Below are positions 1 through 11,103 of a DNA stretch of 64,000 nt, piece by piece (the stretch's first letter is position 1; each line of letters begins with the position of its first letter). Source of the DNA: Chrysogorgia sp. JL179-B06. Taxonomy: Eukaryota > Cnidaria > Anthozoa > Scleralcyonacea > Chrysogorgiidae. The notes below the pieces were generated by a model. It searched no databases, was not told the DNA's origin, and was given only the letters and a program-made list of their open reading frames with translations. The stretch lies in assembly GCA_035772405.1 (NCBI GenBank), contig JAYKKM010000452.1, forward strand, positions 235,001-299,000, in the 5' to 3' direction. The translations under genes were made by a program, and so were the position numbers.

Positions 1-323
1 TCTTCAAATAAATACCAGGACTACCGAATTCCTAAAAGAACTTCACATGTTATTATTACTGGTAAAGAAACGAGGACTAATTCGTATTACCAGTACCGTA
101 TGCTTGTATATATGGACGAGGCAGTTGGGAGAGTGAGTGACTTAATATATCAGTTCCAAATTTTAAAATTGTATAAAAATTGTAGAGATGCCGATAATTT
201 TCATTTTTCCATTAATAATAAAGTACTTTTAGAAAGATGTCCGTGTTATTCCAAGGCATGTTTATACATATAGAAAATCACTGCGCGAAATATATTGCGT
301 TTAGAAATGCATGTTCAGAAATG
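1..323. other. No recognisable gene
   Basis: AT-rich sequence with no open frame or repeat that I can assign. Confidence 0.5.
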
Positions 324-412
324 CATGGCTCAGCGGTTGGCAGAGCGCAGCGCCGCACTAGATTCGCGGTGTCGTGAGTTTACATTTTTCGCAACTGGTC
401 TCGTTTGAGTCC
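324..412 (+). repeat. tRNA-derived SINE, decayed head and body
   Basis: TGGCTCAGCGGTTGG matches the pol III A box of a tRNA. The B-box region (GGTGTCGTGAGTT) is degenerate. It is followed by the body motif TTTTTCGCAACTGGTC, which recurs at about 995 and 45770. The shared body after a tRNA-like head is the basis for calling a SINE family; this is the oldest-looking copy. The stretch 413-689 downstream holds nothing I recognise. Confidence 0.55.
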
Positions 413-689
413 ATGCACACTCGCAAAATATCCTTATAATATCGATGTCCTTCACAGTTATCGAGTGTAAATGCCATTGTTATTCTTTATGATATACACA
501 AAATTCTCAGCTATTTAGCATATTATATGTATATTTACAGCATTTAGTATTTTTGTAAGTCTATGGAATAACATGAATTAGAATTTTTCCTTGAACTATC
601 TGCCAGTTCCTGCAGGTTAAGTTATTTCAATTTTAAATCTTGCTGTAATATAGCGATCTTTATACGCATCACACGTTGTGTAAAAATCA

Positions 690-945
690 TAGCTTTCGGC
701 GTGAAAAAAAACACACCTTCGTGTTTAAAAAAACACGCCTTGGTGTGTAAAAAAACACGCCTAAGTGTGTAAAAAATACACCTTTTTTAAAAACACGGCA
801 AAAGGTGTGTGATTTCGGCGACAAGCAAATTACACACCTTATCATGTGTAAAATTACACACCTTTTAAGGTGTGTAAATAAACACGGCTGCAAGTGTGTT
901 AATTCGGCGACAAGAAAGGTGTGTAAAAACTACACACCATTTTTT
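690..945. repeat. Cluster of GTGTGTAAA / ACACACCTT palindromic motifs
   Basis: At least eight irregularly spaced copies of (A)CACACCTT alternate with its near-complement AAGGTGTGTAAA, so neighbouring copies can pair into short hairpins. GATTTCGGCGACAAG or a close variant occurs twice (about 812 and 901), so part of the cluster is a direct duplication of roughly 90 bp. No coding sense is apparent. Confidence 0.6.
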
Positions 946-949
946 AGAG

Positions 950-1078
950 TATCGCAGGGTCGCGGGTTCAATTCCAGCCGGAAGGCCTTGAAGTTGCACT
1001 TTTCGCAACTGGTCCAGGTTTGTTCTTATAATGAATGTATTCCAACACTCGAAATTTTCTTCACCATAAATCCTTGCA
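950..1078 (+). repeat. tRNA-derived SINE copy
   Basis: The B box GGGTTCAATTCC is followed by GGAAGGCCTTGAAGTTGC, a small hairpin-forming GTTGC...GCAAC body and a 3' region ending TTCACCATAAATCCTT. The same order appears at 45735-45845. The copy abuts the (AT)n tract. Confidence 0.65.
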
Positions 1079-1645
<567 letters not shown>

Positions 1646-1654
1646 TATTTGTGC

Positions 1655-2130
1655 GATCAGTTGATAACATGATACTAGAATATATAGGTTGTATCTGATC
1701 TACGTTTAAAAACTTTATTAAAAAATGTTAAAAACTAAATTTTCGGTCGCTAACTGCGACCTTCTTCAGAGTTCTGTTGTTCAGGCAAGTTCGGATATCC
1801 TACTTATGTGACTTTCGCGTGTCCCAAAGGACCTAAGCAGCGGCATGTACACACGCGGTAATTCAATGTGTTCATTAACTGAATTGTTTTCTCGTGTGGA
1901 ATGAAATGCTTCAAGGAACATTCGCTTATGGTAATTGCTAACGCCTCTTTCCAAAATTTCAACATCTGTTGACACTACATCATGTCCTGTACTCTCTGCA
2001 TGATCCTTAATTGCAGACTCGTTTCTTTTTCTGACTCCCGGTTTATGTTCTGCCCATCTCGAATTCCATTACCTTTTTGATTCCCCAATGTATGTAAATG
2101 GACACGATTTACATTTAAATTTGTAAACAA
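1655..2130 (-). pseudogene. 3' relic of a Penelope-like element (GIY-YIG end)
   Basis: On the minus strand, the translation starting near 2100 contains YIGESKR and then a WAEH...IKDHAE-type stretch of a GIY-YIG endonuclease. It continues into the frame 1975-1781 (EILERGV...KRMFLEAFHS), typical of the C-terminus of PLE proteins. The copy is 5'-truncated and frameshifted, and lies opposite to the intact-looking PLE that follows. It is followed downstream (minus strand) by a hammerhead-like motif. Confidence 0.7.
1730..1776 (-). ncRNA. Hammerhead ribozyme-like motif of PLE relic
   Basis: The minus strand reads CUGAAGA, then a stem II of GGUCGC/GCGACC, then GAAA, then a minimal stem III (AA/UU) and U17. 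Flanking AGAACU and AGUUUU can pair as stem I. Position 7 of the core is free, so CUGAAGA is acceptable. PLEs are known to carry type I hammerheads with very short stem III. The G-U pairs and two-base-pair stem III make activity uncertain. Confidence 0.5.
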
Positions 2131-2133
2131 TAC

Positions 2134-2173
<40 letters not shown>
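2131..2173. repeat. (TA)n tract at 5' border of PLE
   Basis: Short TA tract immediately upstream of the retroelement sequence. Confidence 0.9.
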
Positions 2174-2177
<4 letters not shown>

Positions 2178-2196
2178 CAAAGAAGAGCTTCTAGCT

Positions 2197-4030
2197 TTGA
2201 ATTCATTACGATGCCGAAATGACGTTGTCATAAAACCTGCGGACAAAGGTGGCGCTGTAGTTGTCTGGAGAGCGGACTTGTATCGACAAGAGGCTCTTCG
2301 TCAACTCAGTGACACCATCTTTTATACTAAGTTAAATTCCGATCCCACTCAATCTCACCAAAAATCCGTCAAAACTACCATCAAGAATTTCATCCAAGCC
2401 GGTGAATTGCCTGCCTCTGCATCTAACCTTATACTAACAACCCCCAGAACGCCTGTCATATATTTCCTACCTAAAATCCATAAACCTAACAATCCTGGCA
2501 GGCCGATTGTTTCCGCTTGTAGTTGCCCCACCGAGCTCGTTTCCAGTTTTCTAGACAACGTTATGTATCCTTTGGTTAAGAAGTTGCCTTCTTATATCAA
2601 AGATACTAAACATGCCTTGCAAATTTTCGACCAGTTACGTTTCAGTAGTTCCGATAAATTTATTTTCACGATGGACGTCAAGTCCTTATACACCGTCATT
2701 CCCCATTGTGATGGCCTTGAAGCTCTGAAGTTTTTCTTTGATCAGCGCACTAATTTAGAACCCTCCACAACCACGTTACTCCGCTTAGCAGAACTAGTGC
2801 TTACCCTTAACAATTTTTCGTTTGATGGCGAACATTATCAACAAATAAGTGGTGTTGCGATGGGCACCAAAATGGGTCCAAGCTATGCTAACTTATTTGT
2901 TGGTTATGTTGAAAAACAGATCTTTGAACAATACACGGGTCCCTTGCCTGATTTTTTCGGAAGATTTATCGATGACTGTTTAGGAACAGCGTCGTGTTCA
3001 CGTGTCCTTTTAGAGCAGTTCATCAACTTTGTTGATGATTTTCATCCTGCTCTGAAGTTCACGTGGGAAATCAGCGAGACCTCTGTGTCGTTCCTTGATA
3101 TTTTAATTTCGATTAATGGTGATTCGCTGAAAACGTCGGTCTCGTACAAGCTTACTGACTCCCATAGTTATCTTCTATTTTCATCCTCTCATCCCAACCA
3201 CACTAAGCAATCCATCCCTTACTCTCAATTCTTGCGTCTTCGCCGCTTATGTAGCGACGACCAAGATTTTCAAGTCAAATCAATGGAAATGAGATCTTTT
3301 TTTGTCCAACGTGGTTACCCTACCAACCTTTTAGACCTCGCCGTTCAGAAAGCTTTTCTCGTCCCCCGTTTAGACGCCCTTGAACCATCTTTGGAACGAG
3401 TTTCAAACAATAAAATTCCTTTAGTTCTAACATTTCATCCTTTCAATTTTAAAGTTAAAAATATTATTAATCGGAATTTTCACATTTTACAAAATGATCC
3501 TGAGACGTCAGCCATTTTCACCGACAACCCTTTGGTATCTTTTCGCCGTAATAAAAACATTCGTGACTCCTTAGTACATAGTGCCCTTAAACAAAATACC
3601 TCGGCACCAGCGGGAACATTTTCTTGCGGCCGTTCCCGCTGTAACACATGCGCTTTTCTCAATCCCACCACAGTTTATTACTGCCCCCAAATTCGACCAC
3701 ACAATCCGTCATGCTTTTTCATGCACGTCCACCAACATAATTTATTGCATTTCTTGCGATAAATGCCCTAAAATCTACATCGGTGAAACTGGGCGACGTC
3801 TTTCAGACAGGTTTGCTGAACATCTTCGTTCCGTGAGGATCAATGATGGTGACAAACCTGTAGCCCGCCATTTCAACAGCTCCAACCATTTGGTTTCAGA
3901 CATGAAAGTCTGTGCCATCCTTCCCATTTCCGGTGGCAACGATAACCGCAAGCGACAAGAAAAGCGTCTCATTTTTAAACTTGGCACCACACATCCTCTT
4001 GGTCTTAACGAACGTTTTTCTTTTATTTAA
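2197..4030 (+). pseudogene. PLE reverse transcriptase plus GIY-YIG endonuclease, frameshifted
   Basis: RT motifs in order: VIKPADKGGAVVV near the start; KIHKPNNPGRPIVS; motif A MDVKSLYTVIP; motif B GVAMGTKMGPSYANLF; motif C FIDD; motif D VSFLDILIS. A Cys-bearing linker (CGRSRCNTC) follows. The first frame closes at 3762, while the GIY-YIG part (IYCISCDKC...IYIGETGRRLSDRFAEH) lies in the frame 3581-4030, so one frameshift falls near 3650-3700. RT-then-GIY-YIG order is the classical PLE arrangement. The protein would reverse-transcribe the element RNA and nick the target DNA. The start shown is only the first Met in the frame. Confidence 0.85.
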
Positions 4031-4335
4031 CTTCCTAAAAGTTTTTTATTATTTTAGTTTGCTTGGAACTTTTTATTATTAGCTTATGCACTTTCATTGC
4101 TTTTCAAGTCTTTGCTTCTATTATTATCGCCTAATCCCCTTGAATATTGGACCTGTCATTTTTCCCACCCCCTCAGTCTGCTTATTGATCGACTTTAAAA
4201 ATAGCAAATGATTTAACTTTTCCCATCTCATTAATTATTAGTTAGTTTATTTCCCGTGCATTTGATTGGCTACTTTCTACCTGTGACACCCTTTTGGCAT
4301 TATATAAGCCCTATTTATTTTATTTTATCTCGTCT

Positions 4336-4370
4336 TACTCTGATGAAGGGCTCCGCTCGAAACGTCAGTA
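4336..4370 (+). ncRNA. Hammerhead ribozyme-like motif in PLE 3' region
   Basis: CUGAUGA is followed by a short stem II (GGGC/GCUC with one bulged A), then GAAAC and GUC, then AGUA. UACU upstream and AGUA downstream form stem I; stem III is only A-U and C-G. This matches minimal type I hammerheads described in PLEs. It lies about 300 bp after the ORF and 45 bp before the TA tract. Confidence 0.6.
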
Positions 4371-4414
4371 TCTCGTCACTAAATTCTTGGCAGTTTACCA
4401 CCTTTTCACTTTGC

Positions 4415-4803
<389 letters not shown>

Positions 4804-4951
4804 TCAAAGCCACCTTTGAAAAATATGGACAGTAACATTTTCAAAGCTATAATTATAGTACGTTATAGGCTCTACCGCGAATCAATTTAAACTTAGATTC
4901 CGTAATCATAAATCGGCCATGGTTACAAATAAAAAGACCTGCGATATAATA

Positions 4952-5271
4952 TACAGGGTGTATATAAAAAGCGCAACCTCGGAATTTCCCAGGAAATCCA
5001 CTGTGTTCTTAAACACAAAAGATTTTCGCCCCTGGGAATTTAAAATAGCTTGTAATCGTATTCCAGGGGCATAACTGTCTAATTACTACAAACTCGAGCA
5101 CGTAAAGCAGAATTGAATCGAAATTTATGCATTTATTTAATGGAAAGTTGTTTAGTTTACAAGTATCAACAACAGTTAAATTCGCAGAGGCCTAAACTCT
5201 TTTGTGCTAATAAAAACAAAGTGGATTTCTTGGGAAATTCCGAGGTTGCGCTTTTTTTTATACACCCTGTA
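4952..5271. mobile_element. Mariner/Tc1-like MITE
   Basis: Terminal inverted repeats of about 50 bp start TACAGGGTGTATA at the left and end with its complement at the right. They include AGCGCAACCTCGGAAT with its inverse near 5240. The ends sit on TA, the target of the mariner/Tc1 superfamily. About 320 bp, no coding frame, so non-autonomous. Confidence 0.8.
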
Positions 5272-5938
5272 TAAAACGAGAATAAAAGAAATGGCTATTA
5301 AAACGAGAAATTACATATCGTGCATCAGCTCATTGTTTATTGCTCTGGATGGTAATACTAGTTTTATATACATTTAATTAGAAATTATTTAAATTTACTT
5401 ACGAGCCATGACTTGTACAAAGAATAGCAATTTCATTGCTTGCACATGATACGGTAGCCATTTCAGAATGTTTTCCTGCTTTTATGTCGCGAGTGCGAGG
5501 AAGCTTTTCACCAAAATAACGGCAATGTAACAAAGCCTAAAGAAAAATTTAGACGTAATTTTATTTAGGGTAACTCATGATTTCCTTTTATACATGCAGC
5601 TGCTTCAAGTGACGTAGCAAAGAGCCATCGAGGGGCAATTCCATCTCCGCGCAAATGGTACGTTTTAAGGACCGTCGTGGCAAAACGTTCAAAACATATT
5701 TGAGATAGATAATGGGGGTGCTACGTTTTAGTCTGTGATTAATATAGGGAAGGGGATACTGAGTCCGGTGGTGCTCTTCGCACCACCGATTACGTCACTA
5801 TTTATAAGTTTCCTGCACATTCAGGATCCTTAACCCTCGCTAGTATTCAGGAGCACTTTAATAATTAATACTAATTTTTATCATAGCGCGTTATGCTTAA
5901 TTTTTATCATAGCGCGTTATGCTTACGTAACATATCCT
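5272..5938. other. No gene; one hairpin and a short tandem duplication
   Basis: A perfect hairpin GGTGGTGC-TCTTC-GCACCACC lies at about 5768-5788. TTTTTATCATAGCGCGTTAT is duplicated head-to-tail at about 5875-5925. Otherwise nothing recognisable. Confidence 0.5.
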
Positions 5939-6110
5939 TCATTAATAATAATAATAATAATAATAAAAGACGTATTACAGGAGCATTATACAATAGTCTC
6001 AACGCTCTTACAACAGTATATTGTTAATTTTACTTTCATTATAAGGTAAAGCCTACTACAGATATTACCACTATGAACAAAAACTGTTAATTTACAAATT
6101 CACTACTCAA
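5939..6110 (-). mobile_element. 3' end fragment of CR1-like LINE
   Basis: An (ATA)n tract followed by GACGTATTACAGGAGCATTA and about 150 bp is homologous to the 3' end of the LINE at 36917. The orientation is minus. It is a heavily 5'-truncated copy. Confidence 0.7.
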
Positions 6111-6430
6111 TTACTATCGTTATGCTCTAGAAAACAATTACAATGTAGATGACCCTCGCTCCTGGAAAACAATTTGCCTTAAATGCAACCAGGCACGTGA
6201 CTTAACAAAACCACTTTCATGTTGTTTCTAGTTTGTATCTGTATTTGTATATTGTAATTATCTGTAACTTATAGGGTGCGCAGTAATTGGCCAAAGCTGT
6301 TGCGGGCACCCTGCCACCGTCTTGTATATGTTATTGTGTAAATATTTGTTCTCTAGTCTATATGTGGCAAAGCTTATAAAATAAATAAAATAAAAATACA
6401 TTTTATTTTAAAAAGGAAAAATTTATTTTA
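6111..6430 (+). repeat. Possible retroelement 3' UTR with AAAT-rich tail
   Basis: A unique-looking 3' region with GCGGGCACCCTGCCACC ends in (ATAAA)n near 6385, like the tail of a non-LTR element or SINE. No coding sequence is preserved. Confidence 0.35.
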
Positions 6431-8497
6431 TTTTAAGAAGTGCAACCGAGAATGTTCTGTCTCCATGAGTCACCGTTTTCGATTTTAGCTCCAGTATAGT
6501 CAGATGATCTCAAAGCATCTTAAGTACTTACGTTTTAAGTAAGCACTTAAGACATTTCTTTTTTAAAATTAATAGTTTTTTGTTCATAGTGGTAATATAA
6601 TGTAGTAGGCTTTATCTTATAATGAAACTGTAATTAGTTTTATAAATAACTTTAAGAATATATTGTTGTAATTGAGACTATTGTATATAATGCTCCTAAT
6701 ACGTATTTTACTATTATTATTATTATTATTAAAGCACGAGTATAGGTTGATATTTAGTTAGCAAATCAGTAATATAAACAGGCGCCTGGCAATGCAAAGC
6801 CTTGAAAGTAATTATTAGATCTCACTGGCAACCAATGAAGATTACGAAGCACAAGGGAGATATGCTCCGAATTTTTAACCCTTGCAACAAGTCTAGCAGC
6901 TGTATTTTGAATTCGCTGTAACTTGCTCAATTCAGTTTCTGGTAAGCCATATAGGATGCTATTACAGCTGTCAAGTTTTGATGTTATGAATGTTACCAAC
7001 TAATCACAGTCCTTTTTACTCAAATATTTCCTGATCTTGCCAATATTTCTGATAGCCAAAGTGGCCGATTTACAAATGTTATTTACATGAGTATTTAATT
7101 TTAGATGTCTATCAACAGCAACACCGAGATCACGTGCAACCGGAGTCAGTTGGATTATCACATCATTGATACATTTCTGGCATTGGTTCAAAATGCATAA
7201 AACGTGATGATAGATGGACAATCTCGGTTTTACTTGGATTGCAAATAAGACCATTCATAGTACACCAGTTGGTGATGTCCTTAATACAGAACTCAAGTTT
7301 TTCTATAGAGCAGCAGGTCGATCACATGGAGATTTTATAGGCATATACAGCTGTGGTCGATCATCAGCGTACATTATGCAATCAAGGCCATGGGCTTTGA
7401 TCACATCTTCCAATGGCGCAAAGAAGAGTGAAAAGATAAGTGGACCCAGTACAGAACCCTGAGGTACACCATATTGCAATGGTTTGTTTGAGGAATGCGT
7501 ATTCGTCACCATAACTGACTGTACCCGATCAGAAACTAAGGTATGAGTGATACCAGGCTAGTACATTTCCACTAAACCCATAACGATGTTTAAGTCTCTC
7601 CAATAGAACGGTGTGGTCAATGGTGTCGAATACAGATGATAAGTCCGACAGTACCAACACTACTTCCTGATTTTCATCAACTGCGTAAAGGATGTTATTG
7701 AAAACACGCAGAACTCATGCTGTCTCTGTGCTATGAAAGAGTCTATAAGCAGATTGCATTTTTTCAAGGAGGTTATTCTCAATAAGATAGTCTGTTGTCT
7801 GTCTGGCAACAATCCGCTCTACTGGTGATAAAGAGCAATTCCCTAACTATAGACCTATTACTAACGTGGCTTTCTTGTCAAAACTAATACTTTTTTTAAT
7901 ATATGGGCAGATATATGAGACCTTTCTTAAGAGACAGAGGAAATACTCCTGAGGACAAAGATGAATTGATAATGTCAGTATTGGGGAGCTAACACGCCAA
8001 GAGATTCCTTTAGCAGATGTGTATGTAGGTATACAGGATCTAAGGCACAGGACTTAGACGAGTACTGTTTGATAGTGTTACAGACAAAGCTTTCAGATAC
8101 AGTAGTAAATTCACTGAGTGAGCTTTTACAACAAGGATGGTCAATTGCTATAGATAGCTTCTTAACTGACCCATGTGTACTAGTAAGTTTATCTCGAAGT
8201 AACTGAATCTTAGTTGAAAAATAACAACTAAAAGCATCAGCCAGGTCATACGAAGAATCATGTGATGGCAATAAATTAAGGAATAGATTTTACTCGGAAC
8301 ATCCCCTCAATCGTGTGAAATAGCTGATTCTGATCAGAGTTAGATATCTTAGCCTTATAATAATCCGTTTTTACAAAATCAGTTGCCTTTGCGTATATAC
8401 GACATTGTTCCTTTTACAATTGCTGATGAACCCGAAGGCGTGTAGAGAGAAATTTACGCTCAAACTGTCGTTTTTGTTTCTTCATACCTCTTAACCC
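6430..8497 (-). pseudogene. CR1/Jockey-type LINE copy 1, decayed (RT domain)
   Basis: Minus-strand frames are collinear with the LINE at 36917-39084: YGVPQGSVLGPL and IMYADD of the RT catalytic region (about 7480-7350), then the thumb/C-terminal SILYGLPETELSKLQRIQNTAARLV (about 6900). Several frameshifts and stops are present. Unlike copy 2, it keeps the RT segment at about 7520-8270. The LINE sequence stops abruptly at 8497 and resumes at 35909. Confidence 0.85.
6549..6731 (+). mobile_element. Nested LINE 3' fragment in inverse orientation
   Basis: The sequence from TTTCTTTTTTAAAATTAATAG through GCTCCTAATACGT to (ATT)n is the reverse complement of the LINE 3' end seen at 36920-37090. It sits inside LINE copy 1 between two copies of AAAGCA (about 6511 and 6733), consistent with a truncated insertion and a short target duplication. 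Confidence 0.65.
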
Positions 8498-8945
8498 AGC
8501 GGGCAAAAAGACGTCGATTCAACGTTGAAACGACGTCGCTCTTCGACGTCGATTCAACGTTGAAAAAAGGTTGAAAACGCAAATTGGATCGACGTTGTTT
8601 TCACGACGTCGAAACAACGTCGTTGAACGACGTGAAATCGACGTCGATTCAACGTCGATTCAACGTCAATTAAACGTCAATTTCACGACGTTGAAACGAC
8701 GTCGCTCTTCAACGTCGACAATGACGTTGAAAAAAGGTTGAAACTGCAAACTGGATCGACGTTGTTTTCACGACGTCGAAACAACGTCTGAACGACGTCG
8801 ATTCAACGTCGATTCAACGTCAATTCGACGTCGTTTCAACGTCAATTTCACGACGTTGAAACGACGTCGCTCTTCGACGTCGATTTGACGTTAAAAAAAG
8901 GTTGAAAACGCAAATTGAACGACGTGAAATCGACGTCGATTCAAA
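8498..8945. repeat. CGACGT-rich satellite, left part of split element
   Basis: Tandem units of about 167 bp built from GACGTCGATTCAACGT, AACGTTGAAA and related palindromic hexamers. The unit landmark GAAAAAAGGTTGAAA recurs three times at that spacing. The outer edge is CCCAGCGGGCA, whose inverse TGCCCGCTG bounds the related block at 35905. The array therefore looks like the inside of a foldback element with inverted ends. Confidence 0.75.
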
Positions 8946-9053
8946 GTAAAAATTACCCACTGCACCCCTGGGTGTTTAGGAGTGAGATTTCAGTTTCGGA
9001 AGACCAACCGGTGACCTGTACCTCCCACCCCGCGCTTGCTTAACTTACTTAAC
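8946..9053 (-). repeat. Remnant of SINE interrupted by Kolobok
   Basis: Sequence between the satellite and the TTAA target site. On the minus strand it would continue directly from a tRNA-like head at 34588-34627 if the intervening transposon were removed. Assignment is by context. Confidence 0.4.
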
Positions 9054-9308
9054 TTAAAGGGATATGGCAATATATATTTTTTGAAGTTATACTAGATGCC
9101 ACATATAGTACTCTATAAAAACCACATACTGACCTCCAAATTGCGTAATCTACTGATTTTAAAGCTTATTTTCCCGTGTGATTTTTAAGTGCTTGTCCGC
9201 CATTTTGAAAAAGTTTGGGAGAAATTAATTTCAGGTCAAGTTCACGCGTGACGTCATAAGCAGGGAAGCACTCATTTCATGTTTACATATTGTGTGATTT
9301 GTTGCAAG

Positions 9309-11103
9309 ATGGATGATAGTCAAAGTACACATGCCATTAGGGAGAGACCTGCTCCGGATTCTCATTGGTCGATACATATAGTAACACTGCGATGACTTGT
9401 GCCATTTGTTATGTTATATACAGATATCGCTATCACAATCTGTCACTATGCTGTCACCAGATCATTGCTCGCACTTTATATGAATTCGCCGCTAAATTAT
9501 AGAATACCCGTCCACTTTCGCTATTTGTATCCGTTGACAGGCAGTAAAAGGGTAAAATTACGGAAAGTTCATCATATACAATTGCTTCGTTCTATTTTAA
9601 AACCCCATTTAATTTGATAACTATCAACAAGTACACACAATATAAACCTTCAACATTATATTTAAAGAGATTTTAGAGCAACATGGTTTGTATTTCTGCC
9701 TTTAAATGCGGTTTCAAAAGTGGACGGGTATTCTATAATTGCTCCGAATTCGCAATAATAAGGATTAATTTCTAACGTAACAAGGATTTATTTGAAAAGA
9801 ACTACCATGCAAAAATCTCAGTAATCAGTTTAAAACTATCCATATAGCGACCCAGTTTTGTATCTAGTATCGCACAGATGCCAACTACGGAATACACTTT
9901 ACACTATGCACTCTATAAACAAATTATTCCATGCATGGTATAAGTCATGTTACTAAACTGAAAATCTGTCCTTCAATGAAACTACATGCAGTAAATAAAA
10001 GTATGCTTTTGAATGCGTGTATTTTCACAGGAAAAATCTCCGTACTGACTGAGTAGCTGATTAGTTAAAAACTAATTCCTTGAATGTTTGCATGGTGATG
10101 ATTAGTAAGGCCTAGTTAATGCGTTGAACAGAAAATACGCATTCAATACGCAAATCACACAAAACGCATTCTTGAAACTTATGTATAACAATCAGCGTAT
10201 ATCAGCGAGTGGGTTTGGCTCCTATTCGATTTTAAAACCTATGTAGCGGTTATGCATTTCGTGTGATTTGCGCGTGTGTTCTGTTACTATTTACTGGCAT
10301 CTTACTTACCAAACAACAACAGATTGTGATAGCGGTATTAAACCTAGCCTGCACCGCAGACGACTAAAACAGTGTAACACTGTTTTAGTCGTCTGCGGCG
10401 CAGGCTATATTAAACCGCCAAGCGACTCGAAATCTGAGTACGTCATCGCAGTGTTACTATATTTATCGACCAATGACAAGCCGGAGCAGGTCTCTCCCTA
10501 ATGGCATGTCAAAGTACTAGTGAATGTCAAGAATGGCAGGAAATACAGCCCTATATGTTTGAACAAAATAAGAATGAAGACAATGATGATAGTTATGATT
10601 CCGATGATGATTCGACTTCAACTGAAGAACAAGAACAAGGTATTGACGATGAATTCGCGGCGATAAATGCTTGGCGACTTTCTACGCTTCAATGGTGTAA
10701 GTGTGGTAATTGTAAAATTATGGAAAAAAGCGTCGAAAGTTTCTGTTGCCACGAGAAAGCTGTGGAATACGACGAGTACGATGACAAATTAAATTGTGCT
10801 CAAAACCGAGGATTGAACTGCATTACAGGTTTGTCATCGTTCATTCAAAACATGTTGTCAAAGGAAGTCCTTGACGTCGATGTGTCGCAGTATTTGGAAG
10901 AGAACTGGCCCCTCGGAGACGACGAACTAGCGCAAACGCACAATATCTATCGGCTGGTTTCTTATCGTAGATGCTCGAGATGGGTTTTCAACATTTTAGG
11001 TAAAAAGAATCGAAGACTTTTCCCTTCTTGTGTTTACAAGTGTATCAGGGAGAAATTTGCTTCGCCAGATGGCCTTTATACCCATTTTAAATTTTCAAAA
11101 TAA
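9309..11103 (+). pseudogene. P2X7 C-terminal-domain-like protein of the transposon, split by an insertion
   Basis: The coding sequence begins with ATG at 9309, runs six codons, is interrupted by a 1181-bp insertion and resumes at 10518 in the same frame. After an acidic stretch (DDSYDSDDDS) there is a cysteine-rich motif WCKCGNC...CCHE, then CITG and a C-terminal RLVSYRRCSRW...PSCVYKCIREKF...Y. This pattern resembles the cytoplasmic tail domain of P2X7 receptors, which also occurs in stand-alone invertebrate proteins. No membrane channel part is present. Its role in transposition is unknown; it might bind Zn or nucleic acid. The apparent ATG at 10501 belongs to the insertion, not the gene. 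Confidence 0.7.
9329..10509. mobile_element. Palindrome-rich insertion with 8-bp target duplication
   Basis: Bounded by inverted ends ACATGCCATTAGGGAGAGAC... of roughly 75 bp and by the direct repeat CAAAGTAC at 9321-9328 and 10510-10517. Inside are further hairpins: TAGAATACCCGTCCACTTT at about 9499 with its inverse at about 9718, and a near-perfect palindrome at about 10340-10413. The 8-bp duplication fits hAT, P or Merlin-type elements. There is no transposase frame, so it is non-autonomous. Confidence 0.8.

Larger units (their letters stand above)
2174..4414 (+). mobile_element. Penelope-like retroelement, 5'-truncated, framed by (TA)n
   Basis: A single retroelement begins directly after a TA tract and ends directly before another. 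It carries a reverse transcriptase and GIY-YIG endonuclease, then about 300 bp of 3' region with a hammerhead motif. The coding frame begins at the RT finger region (VIKPADKGG), so the N-terminal part of the protein is missing. Confidence 0.85.

Noticed and set aside
5768..5788. Perfect GGTGGTGC hairpin as histone-type 3' stem-loop or terminator
   Set aside because: No gene upstream and sequence does not match the histone stem-loop consensus.
10501..11103. Intact 200-codon gene starting at ATG 10501
   Set aside because: The ATG belongs to the inverted end of an inserted element; the true start is at 9309.
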